A stretch of DNA of 64,000 bases from Asterias rubens (taxonomy: Eukaryota > Echinodermata > Asteroidea > Forcipulatida > Asteriidae), in NCBI RefSeq assembly GCF_902459465.1, contig NC_047067.1, forward strand, positions 17,049,680 through 17,113,679, read 5' to 3'. Position 1 is the stretch's first letter, and the number at the start of each line of letters is the position of its first letter. This document shows positions 15,701 to 27,700 of the stretch, piece after piece. A program made the position numbers and the translations under genes. The notes beneath the pieces were generated by a model, which searched no databases, was not told where the DNA came from, and saw only the letters and a list, made by a program, of their open reading frames with translations.

Positions 15701-18700
15701 TTACTTTAATCTGCTTCAGGATATATTAAAGAATGCTCAGTCACATACAAAGCAGAATCAACAAGCCATGCAGACCATTGAAGACACAAGTGCAGTTACT
15801 AGTACCTTAAACTCAATCCCAGTATATGCAGAGTCTCAGGATGAGGAGTGGTGGATTGATATGGCCTGTCTAGTACTGCAGCATACGCTTTTCAAAGCTT
15901 GCCTAGTTCACTTAACAGGTGCTTACCCTATACCTCTCCCTCGTCAATTGAAAAGTGACAAACAAGTATGGAGTACAACTTTGATGGATTCCTTCCTGAA
16001 GTGCATACAAGTGTTCAAACAACAACTTCCAACTCAAAAACTTGAACCCTTGCTCAAACCATTCATCGAAGCTTCATTTCATAGCTTCTTACACTTGGTC
16101 ACTACAAAGAAGAAGAAAACTGAAAAGAAATCATCACAAGCATCCAAAGGCTACACTGTGGAGTTATTTAAGAAGATATGTTTATATGGGGAAGCAACTG
16201 AGATAAATGAGATAATTGGAGCATTAATTCAGACATTAGAAAGCAAGGATGTATCAATGACTAGTACAGATGATGAATGGCATGTATGTCTCCTTGATGT
16301 ACTGTGCCAGTTATTGCTCATCATTGAATGTAACCCTTCAATGTCATCTGGAAGTCTCAAAGAAGATGACATGATACCTACCTATTGTGTTGCTACACTA
16401 GTGAAGATAGCGCAGAAGTTTGGCAATGGTAAATTGGACAAAGTGCTTCTTAAGATTCTGAATGAAGATTCTAAGTTGACAGCAGCTTTTACCAGCTCCT
16501 TAGTAAGTACATGGCTGGATGAACCATCACAGGTGAGTTTGATAACTACATGTTCTCTATAACTTTTAACATTGTATCTCATGAACAGACTTGAAAGGAA
16601 CCTGCATAATTATCGAAAACACGGGAACCTTCTTAAAGCTTCCAATATGTTGAAATGAATATTTTTCGTAGGCATGATAAGTGGCCAGATGATACTAACA
16701 GTTTTGCATGGTGCGTATTGTGCCCAGTGCATTAACCTATTGTGACTATTTTCATTGCAAGTTTTTCCAGATTTTGTTTGCTTTTTGTACGTTAAAGTTG
16801 GGATTGAGAAAATAGAATTAGCTGTTGCAAACAACTTGCCAACCAAAAGGACTGAGGTTATAATTGCAAATAATTGTACATGGTCTGTTATTTAGACTCT
16901 GCCAAGGTCATTCTCGATGGCTAAAAAAGAAAGAAAAAGTTGTGATTGTGCGTTAACGTTGGTTTGTAAACAAAACTGATTTACTCCAACATGTTTTTCA
17001 TCAAAAGTGTACAAAATCCAAAACCAAACAGCCTGGTAAAAGCCTACTAATAACAATAATAATAATAAGATTTGTAATGCGCACATATCCACCCTGCGGG
17101 GTGTTCAAGGCGCAGTAAAACCAAAAACAAGAAAAAACAGACACAACAAAATTAGTCATTGAAAACCTGTGACATAAGATAAGTTTTGAGAAGAGACTTG
17201 AATTTTGCGGTACAAACACAAGATCGAAGATTAAGTGGTAGAGAGTTCCAGATGCGTGGCGCGGCTGAAGAAAAGGACCTGTCACCCCATGAGTGTCAAG
17301 ACTTGGGTTCAATGAGGAGAAGCATGGAACTTGATCGAAGATTCCTTGATGGAGTGTAAACTTGAAGCAGTTCAGAAATATAGTGGGGAGCCTTGCCATT
17401 TAGAGCTTTGTGGACAATGAGCATCAGCTTGAAGATGATTCGTTGAGAGATAGGGAGCCAGTGTAGTTGTTTCAGAATGGGGGTGATACATGTAGAACAG
17501 GATTTTCTAGACAGTGTCACAATGCGGGCAGCAGTATTTTGGAGCCATTGAAGTCGGGAAATCTGGTTGTTAGGAAGACTGTAGAGAAGAGCATTGCCGT
17601 TGTCAAGACGAGAAGTAACAAATGCGTGAATGACCTTTTCAGTGGCACTTTTGTCCAAGTACTTGCGAATCTTACCTATATTCCTGATGTGATATGATGA
17701 TAAACGAACAATATTGTTGATGTGTGGCTGAAGTGTCATCGATGAATCAAAAATAACCCCCAAGTTCCGAGCTTTCAGCGAGGGAGCTATCCGAGCATCA
17801 CCGATGGAGATGTATGGCACTGAAACCTTAGTTAACTGTTGACGTGACCCAAATAAAAGGAACTCTGTCTTATCATCATTTAACTTCAGGAAGTTTTGTT
17901 GTGTCCAACGTCGAATCTCTTGGATGCATTTCTCAAGTCTTGCAATAGATGCATTGGCGTTTTCTTGAGAAGATTTAAGCGTGATGTATAGCCGAGTGTC
18001 GTCTGCGTACACAGGGTAATTCAGATTAAATTCGAGGATGATGTCACGAATCGGTAAAGTGTACAGCGTAAACCACTGCGGGCCGAGTACCGACCCCTGT
18101 GGCACAGAGTAGTTCAAAACAACAGGGTCGGATATCGCAGTGCCAATACATACATGCTGAGTTCTATTGTGGAGATACGATTTGCACCATACTAGGGCTG
18201 TGTCCTCTATGCCAAGGTGATTCTGGAGCCGAGAGAGAAGGATGTTATGATCAACAGTGTCAAAAGCAGCACTCAAGTCTAGCAGGACTAGTGCTGTACT
18301 ATGGTGGGTTGATACATTGTCCATAACTTGACACCAAACAACAAGACTTAAATAATTCTCTATGGCGATAATTAACTCAGCTGCAAAGGTCTTTAGGTAC
18401 ATGTACATGCATGGTGCTCTTATCACATTCACAAGGACAAGGTACATGCATGGATAACAGTTTTCAGTGTGGGTGACCTGGTTGTGGTTTGGACATACAT
18501 GTACAAATAGGATGCATTGAGTGTGGGTGACCTGTTTGTGGTTTGGACATACATGTACAAATAGGATGCATTGAGTGTGGGTGACCTGGTTGTGGTTTGG
18601 ACATAAGTGTACAAATAGGATGCATTGAGTGTGGGTGACCTGGTTGTGGTTTGGACATACATGTACAAATAGGATGCATTGGCTCTGTCAGTGTGGGTGA

Positions 18701-21700
18701 GGTGGTTGTGGTTTGGACATATGTGTACAAATAGGATGCATTGGCTCTGTCAGTGTGGGTGACCCGGTTGTGGTTTGGACATATGTGTACAAATAGGATG
18801 CATTGGCTCTGTCAGTGTGGGTGACCTGGTTGTGGTTTGGACATATGTGTACAAATAGGATGCATTGGCTCTGTCAGTGTGGGTGACCCGGTTGTGGTTT
18901 GGACATATGTGTACAAATAGGATGCATTGGCTCTGTCAGTGTGGGTGACCTGGTTGTGGTTTGGACATATGTGTACAAATAGGATGCATTGGCTCTGTCA
19001 GTGTGGGTGACCTGGGGCCGATTTCACAAAGGTCTCAAATTGATCGTAACTACAAATCAATCGTAGTTGCTAAGTAAAGTGTGATGTCACAATACAAATC
19101 TCTATGGTGATACTGAAAATTTGTCTTGCGATGAATTTTATTGCTTTGTGAAATCGGCCCCTGGTTGTGGTTTGGACATACCTGTACAAATAGGATGCAT
19201 TGGCTCTGTCAGTGTGGGTGACCTGGTTGTGGTTTGGACATACATGTATGTGTACAAATAGGATGCATTGGCTCTGTCAGTGTGGGTGACCTGGTTGTGG
19301 TTTGGACATAAGTGTACAAATAGGATGCATTGGCTCTGTCAGTGTGGGTGACCTGGTTGTGGTTTGGACATAAGTGTACAAATAGGATGCATTGGCTCTG
19401 TCAGTGTGGGTGACCTGGTTGTGGTTTGGACATAAGTGTACAAATAGGATGCATTGGCTCTCTCTGTACACTGTTAGAGGACTTATTTCCATCTGTTTAT
19501 ATTATTTGTGAAGGGATTGTGTTTACCCAAAGCAAATTTATGGTTCCTTATTTAAACCACCTTGGAAAAGAATCCATTAGGTGACAATGGCTGGAAGTTG
19601 TAATACCACAATGAAAACAATTATTTATTTGGCATTGCAAGTCCTTTTACTCTTCTCATTGGTTGTAAAACATGGCTTTTAGAACGACTTATGTAGGAGT
19701 ACATGTATAATGATTTCAGGTAGTTTCAAAATGCCTTGGTAAAACCAGTTAAATGTCGGATGTTATTTTCCATTGCAGTTAACAAGTGAAGTTGTTAGCC
19801 TGCTACTTAAGTACAGCAAGAAACATCGCCATTGGTTTGAAGAATGGTTTGCTCAGAGCTCTCGACAGCAACTGCTTCTTACCAAAGACGTACTGCTTCC
19901 CGTGGTTGTGAGTTACTGCACTCACTCATGTAACTCACTTAATGCAGGTAAGCAGACTACCAAATCCAAGATTGTTGATTGCTCAAGATGGTACTATCAA
20001 GTAGGGGAGGGGAGCGGAGGGGGGGGGGTTGTGGGTAAACAAACACTGCAAATAGAATTCAAATGCATCTTACATGTAGCTTCTTTATTGGTGTGTGTAT
20101 TTGGTCTCAACCACTCTATGGTAATGCCTAGTTTGGGGCTTTCTACTCTTATTGGACTGAGTTGAATGTGGTTCTTAGACATTCTGTGGTTGTGTAGAAT
20201 TCTTAATTTATGGCCCAATCATCAAATTGTTCACGCAGAATGAGTACGGCCATATGATATGAAGTTTACAAAATGGTGTCATTTTATATCCAATGTAAAT
20301 ATTCTTTGTGGAAATGACCTGCTATGTGTAAGTCAGTCTTACAATATTATCTATGATTTGAGGCATTGCATGGTGAGGGATTAATATATATTTGGTTTGC
20401 GGCAACACCATGTGTGTAAATCTACTTGCCAGGTAGAGTTTGTTCTTGACGATGACTAGACCAAGCTAGTCAAAGCGTTGAGAACAAGAACTCACTCCGT
20501 GGTAGTGCAGTTAATAACAACACTACATGTATAAAGCTTAAGTAGTAGTCCAGGGTTCTCCACATGCGATTTTGTCCGGGCGCTGCGCCGAGCAAAATTA
20601 TGAAAATACCAAATGCGCCCGGACAAAAATGCTGCGCCCGGACAAAATCGTTGTGCGCCTGGACAAAACAAATTGAAAAACACTTCACGACGAACTCAAA
20701 CCACCATTCGATGCGCTATATCACTTACCTTTTTGTATATAATAATAGTGTGCAAAGACTGGTAACCAGATCTCGGCTATTTCGTAACGGCATTACGCGT
20801 GCATTTTTCTCTGTGTCGCAGGGCATCCTGACTACCATTTGACAACAGCGTGGTATTTAGACTTGGTTCCAAGTCTGTGAATCGTGCGGTTAAGTTATTA
20901 TATCGTGCGGCTATATTATTGGTTGAAACAGCGCCCTCTCGTGAGTTAACATCTGTCATTAGAGCGTGGTAGCAAATCTACGGGGAATTCTACGTTGTTG
21001 AAAAGAAATTACCGCACTCTCAGACTTGAAATCAAGTTTACGTGGTATGAGATCGAAAAATACCCGGACGTAAGTCTGAAACTCGAATTTTTTTGGGGGG
21101 CGATCGTGTAAAAGTGGTTTTGTTCGTCCTGAGAGATGAAGTGGTACGTGTATACTTTTAAAATAAATTAAATGTAAAAAATTAAATGTGTGTTATGATG
21201 ATAGTTTATATCTTCGTTATTATTTTATTAAAATCCTGTCACAACTTCATAGTTTATGCTTTCTTGTAGATAACTATCTTGATATTCTGTAATTTGTCAA
21301 ATTTCAGAAAGTCCTATGATCAGCATGTTGCACTCTGTCTACTGGCGCTGGTTGCAAGACTGGTTGTTGATACTGAACATGCAGCATGAATTGGAGCCCA
21401 GTGATCAGTCTAAGATGGACTTACTCACACACTTACTGATGCACTCAAGCAAAGATGTGACCAATAACCTTCTACGCACCCTCACCACTAAAATACAAGA
21501 ACATCAAGTCACATATCACAGGTATTACAGTTTGTCTCATTGTAATACATGTGCCACAGATTCTAGGTTGGTAGTTACAATTATTGTACTTATTGGGATA
21601 ACAGTTTGGTAGGAAAAGTGTAAGTAACCAAAGACTGAAATTGATAGCAGTATTTATTCATTTTTTATTGATTCATTTATTCACTTGTTAATTTTTTTCA

Positions 21701-24700
21701 TTTTTTTTTTTTTTCATTTTTTATTGAATCATTTATTCACTTGTTATTTTTTTATTATTTTTGTTTTGATTAATTTGTTTTACTTATTTTTTAATTCATT
21801 CATTAAGTGATTAATTTTTAAATTATTTTACTATTACGGAACAATTTTCTCTGTGATTTGAAGACTGCTAAATCCATTGCATTTATTTTTTACTTATTTG
21901 TTTCAATATTGAATACCTGAAAACTCTAAATCATGAAGAATGAAAAAAATGTCCCAGTTTTAAGAACCAAAATGTATATCGACAAAAATAAAACTGGATA
22001 ACCAACAATATTACAAAGAACATAGTATATTCGAAGGTATAACACTGAAAACAAACACAACTATGTGGTAATTGGCCAGAAGTGTCTAAATAATTTCCAT
22101 TGGTCATTTGAAAGAGTTTTCACATTTCATCGTGTTCTTAAAATAAAAAGTAAAGATATTGCTCATGAATAGTACAGTTAAAGTCAATAACAAGATATCC
22201 CATTTAACATTTAACTTGCTTGTAGTAAGAAGTTACACTTGACGCCTAACCCTTAACATAATAAAGGTAAAACATTATGCCACAGGTTTCAGTTACAGGT
22301 TTTGCAGCTTTCAGTAGAGAGGTTAGTGTGTTTAAGGGGATCGGAGTCATGTACCAAGAAGGAGCAAGGTATACTACAAGAGGTAATGGTTGCTTGCTTA
22401 CAGAGCCTTGTAAGAATCATCAAAGGCAGTCAATCTCAACCATCCTCACAACTTGATCTTCATCTTGAATCTACAGCTGCAGTCGTTGAGGTATATTGCA
22501 TTAACAAATACTCTTACTCAGATTGACTTAATAATAACTCCCATTTTACTGAATTTTGACAACAATAAAAATGAAACATGTTTTTGGAATTTTGACTCTG
22601 CGTTTATCTGTGAAAATGCCAGGGTGATTGATTTCAATTTCCAAGAGCTGGTAGATTCCGCATATCATTTAAACTTATCTGTGATTTTTTTTAAATTTGA
22701 TATTTAACATTAACAAATTAATTCATATTCTTAATGTTTCTATTGGTTAAATATTTTGCTGTACTTTTGTATTTTTATTGTAAATCTGTATTTTAATTCA
22801 GCCTGTTGGCTGCGACAAGCCGATTTGAATAAACCAGGAATAAAAAAAGAAGGAAGTAATAAACCACAAGGGAAACTGAGGGGGAATATTTTTTAAGATC
22901 TTAAGGGGTGTTCAATTCCTGCTCTGGTAAATATTTCTTTGTTCAGCCTAAGATTAATTTAATATTCTTATCATGTAAATGTAATATGATTTCTTCTACA
23001 GTATATAAAAAAGGATTGGCTATCTGGAACGCCTGCCCTAAACCAAGTGTGGAAATCCTTTGTCAGGAATGGTCTGAAGCACTGCTACCAGTCCAATAAG
23101 ATGATACAGTTATTGTCAAGCCTAGTTGAGCTGATGTACCAACCCAGAAAGTGTGCCCCAAATGATGAGATACCACTAAAACAGGCTTCCACAATCCTGC
23201 CGCTACCATTGTTGTACCAGATAGTACTCAGCCATTCAAAGTTCTTGCCTACTCTTTTGGAGGATTCAACGGATGCTGAAATTGCTACAACCAAAGGTCA
23301 AATCATTTCCTTTCCACATGTCGGTTAAAAATAATTGAAAGGTTAAAAGGTTTACAAATTAAAATCTTCTGATCTCTTTTCAACCTTTTATTTTGGCCCT
23401 AACTGGAGAGTGATATGAACAAATATTTACAGGTCTCTTGTTGAGGTCTGCAGACAACGAACTGGAATGCAGACATGGTTTCTGTTCATGGAATCACAAA
23501 TGAGCCCTATAGGTTGTCAAACCATTAAAGTACTGTCTACATCATCAGAATAGTTTGAAACTTTGCTAATATGTAAAATTAATTTAGCTGTAACGTCATG
23601 GTGAAGTTGCCAATTTACACTCCATCAAAGCTTGCTATTTCAAAACTTATATCTTGAGAACCACAGCTGTTGTGAATTGAATCTTGCATCATCTGTAATA
23701 ATTGTTGTATGCATGTTATTTGTTACACTTCTTCAACTGACTTCATGGTGGAGTTAAGAATGCTGTGAATTGATTGTCATGTGGTTCCAGTGTGTACTCG
23801 GCTAGTGGATAGTTTACTGATTAAGTGTCTTGCATTGTCCATCAATTGTCATGGTTACCAAGACAAGTAATAAACTCCAAGTTTGTATTTGTTTGATAAC
23901 AGAATCCTTGGTGTTATTGATGTTGACCATGGTACGTCTAGAACCACTGTGCTGTCATAAAGCTCATTACCCTGTACTGATTGGAGCCTATGATCCTACC
24001 CTCAGCACAGCAAATGCTGCACTTCTCATGATTCTACGACAATATGAGATGAATCAAGCAAGCTCATTTGAAGACAGGTAATTCAAAATTATTTCTTAAC
24101 TCCACTTTTTTTAGGGGCTTTGACCTCAAAAGTGAATGGCTTTTAGGGGCTTTGACCTCAAAAGTGAATGGCTTTTGTTTTTAAGTAGCATGTTCTTGGC
24201 TTTAAAGGGAAGCTACACCACTGGTAATTACTCAAAACAAATATTAACTAAAACTGACTTGGTAACGAGCATTGGACAGCTGTTGGTAGTATAAAACATT
24301 GTGGGAAATGACTCCCTCTGAAGTAATGTAGTTTTTGAGAAAGAGGTAAATTCTCACTAAAATAATAAAAGACTTCTAGCTAGAAGTCTTTTATTCCTAT
24401 TTGAAAGCACACAAATGCATCCAACAAGGTTTTTTTCTTTCATCATTTTCTCGCAACTACGATGACCAATTGAGCTCAAATCTTCACAGGCTTGTTATTT
24501 TATGCTTATGATGGGATACACCAAGTGAGGACACTGGTCTTTGACAATTACCAATCGTGTACCTTCCCTTTAAATGAATTGAACATACCATGAATTGAAC
24601 ATAGTAAAAATCTGATGAAAATTTTGCTTTTTGCCCTTTTTTTTAAATACAAAATAAGGGGCAATGCAGTTGCCAAAGAAAATATAATTCTCTGCTGTTT

Positions 24701-27700
24701 TGTCAAAAGAGTAAACGAGTAACTGGTGAGTGCCTCTTAGCTGTGAACTACTGCCAAGCAACACCCAAATCAACAATTAGTCCTAAAAGAATTGAACAGA
24801 AAGAGCTGAATGTCCTCTGGAAATCATTGATAAACATTGTTGCTAACGACTAACTTCTTCAACAAAATAAGTTAGGTCACCATGAGGTATCACCAGATCA
24901 CGGTTCATTTTACAAACACTAAGTTTGATTTTATTAGGTCGCATTTCGATAAATTCAAAATCTTGGCATAATATTGTTGGAAATGGCCATTGTGATATGT
25001 TAGTTTTTCCTTGGACCAGTCGTATTTGAACGTTCTGTCTGGTTCAAACGAGGAGGATCACACAAGAAATTATTATGAAGAGTAAGTAAATGGCTAAACA
25101 ACCAATGTTTACAAAGGTTTTTGAAAGTAACTTTGTAATTAAATATAAATATTAGGGTTTTTACTTTCCTCCTCCCCATTTTAAAATTGTTTTCGCTTAT
25201 TTTATTTCTGTATATTTTTTGATATAAATGTTTTACCCAAAAATACGGGAGTTGTTGGTATAATTCTGATTTCTGACAAAAATGTATCTATAACATCATA
25301 TGAACAAGAAGTTTCAGTTGCTGCTGGTAAATGATTGCTGTTTATATGTTCCAGTTTCAGATATATTTGACCAATAGTAACATCTAGCTGGCACCACACA
25401 CTAACATTATGTTTCTTTTGTTCCAGGCCAACTTCATGGGGCCAAGTTGCGATATCAAAACATCAATCCCAGAAGGCACTTGGAAAATCACTATGGCAAC
25501 AGTCAACCATGAAAGAAATACTACAACAGCTAGAGCCAGACACGCTGCAAGACTCTTCTACCCACTTTCCTCTTCATCGGAAGTTACAGGTAGATCATGT
25601 GATTAACCACTGGATGGTAACTAGTTTCACTTTTCATAAACCAATGTACATAGGGCTAACGTATGTACGTTTCACTGGTGTTTGCAGTTCTGTGCATTCA
25701 CAACATTAAGTGCACAACCAGGGAAACGAAGTGTTTGCACATTCTATGAGGCTGGATCGTTCAGGGGCTCGTCTGGCTAAATTGGCCCCAACATTGCTCT
25801 AGTTTACAGAGTATCAGGCTTTCACCATGTATAGATGCATTGAAGTTTTTTTGCTGATAAGAAGTGGATTTGTCCTAATATTCTGATTATTAAACTAAAT
25901 AATTCTGTTTGTTTGCCCTATATGTAGATTGCCTATGATAGTTGTACACCTGACATTTGGTCTCACCGGTATGATCCGTGCTTTCTGTTTCCTCTCTTCA
26001 GTCATCTACTTGCACCAGGTCAGTAAATAACCACCGCTACTATTTCTCTCTCTCTCTCTTATCATAGATTGATGGTTTCAGATAGATGTTTGCCACCCAA
26101 ACTGGGATAGCAGTTACATGTATGTCTGCTAGTTGAACTCATATAAAGACAGATCCTGTGGTCTAGTGAATAAATGGTTCCTAAACACCAATAATGCTGT
26201 GTAAAAGATCTGTATGCACACTGTGCTTATTGTGCGGAAACTATCATATAACCTTTTTTTCTTGTGCATCATTATTTGTATTTTTTTGAGCTGGTGCGTG
26301 CATGAGAAACCATCATAATTCAAAGCCTTTGCTAAACAACAACTGAAAGATTTATATTTATGATGTCTAAGACTAGCCTGGGTAGCTTCCAAGTTTGAGC
26401 AAAGCTTATCAGTGTTGTCCCTGGTAGAAGTGGCTGAAATCCTTCACAAGTTATTGGAGACTCAATTGCTCTGGTAGAGTCAAGTCCTGCTGTCTGTTCA
26501 AAATTTCTTCAGTGAGCTGAAGCAGTTGGCATTCTTGATATACTTCAATATACATGTATATGAATAGAGCAGGTAATTTGACAAAACATGTTCACATATG
26601 AACAAACTAGAGTCGTTTGTGTGACGCTATCATTATGTTAATAAATTTGAATTAAAAAAGGTACAAGGGAAGGTCTGAAACTTAGTGGCTGGGTAACATT
26701 TGTCTTTAGACATTTTAAAATAGGTAATAAGAAATAGCTATGTATTACAAACACACATTAAGTTATTCATTATTATTTGTTTGCAGAGTGTTTAGTAGAC
26801 TGCCAACAGTTTATTGAGAGTCGTGCCTTGGCACTGACCTTAGCTGGTCTGAGTAGTTACGACTCGGATATGAGGCAAGCGGCTTACCACATCATGACGT
26901 TTTATCTTGGTCACTTAGAAGGAGCAAGATTTCGTGGTCGAAGAGAGGTAAGCAATCAGATGTCAAGTGAACAAACTGATAACTTGAAATCTCTCATTAT
27001 GCTCAATGCATTGGGTTCTGTGTGTTGGAGAAAACAAACAGCTGAGGTTGTTTAAACAATCAACAATTGTAATTATTTGTATCTTTCCCAATCAGTTTGT
27101 GGATGCACAAACTTGTTGGTGCAATTTTATTGCCATGGTGGTACTTTGTCTAGATACTTCTTACTTTAAATTTATCTGGTTTAATGTGTTTTTTCCCTTC
27201 TTCTTTTCAATTCTAGTTTGTTTCCATATTCTGATGTTTACATGCTTAACCCTTCATACAGTGTTTAACATTTTCCGTTGTTGATAGGTTTACTACCTGA
27301 TGCACTGCCTCAAAAACTCCATAACTGAGCCTAACATGAGAGTACCGTGTGTGTTGGGTGTGTTCGTTGCTAGAGCAGCACTACTGATGCTAACGCCAGA
27401 ACACTTCCTCTATCCAGTCATTCTGCAATATCTCTTGATTAAACCTCAGCTGCAGATCACTTCTGTTCCTCTATTCTCTAGACTCGTATATAGTAGTAGC
27501 TTCAAGGTAATTGCGGAATTATTTTCTGATTTTACAGTGTTTCAACATTTTTTGTGAAAACTTTTGAAAACATTTAACTTGGTATTGAAGTTGTGGATTT
27601 CAAATAAAGTGAGACATAATAGAATAAACTTTATGCAAACTGCTTACCGACCAAAAAGGACCACTTGCCACCTTTGGATTAACATGCTAGTGCTTCATGC

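Noticed and set aside
22286-22300. Alternative acceptor for URB1 exon 17 after TTTCAG
   Set aside because: Would shift the frame, whereas the acceptor at 22285 closes phase 2 exactly.
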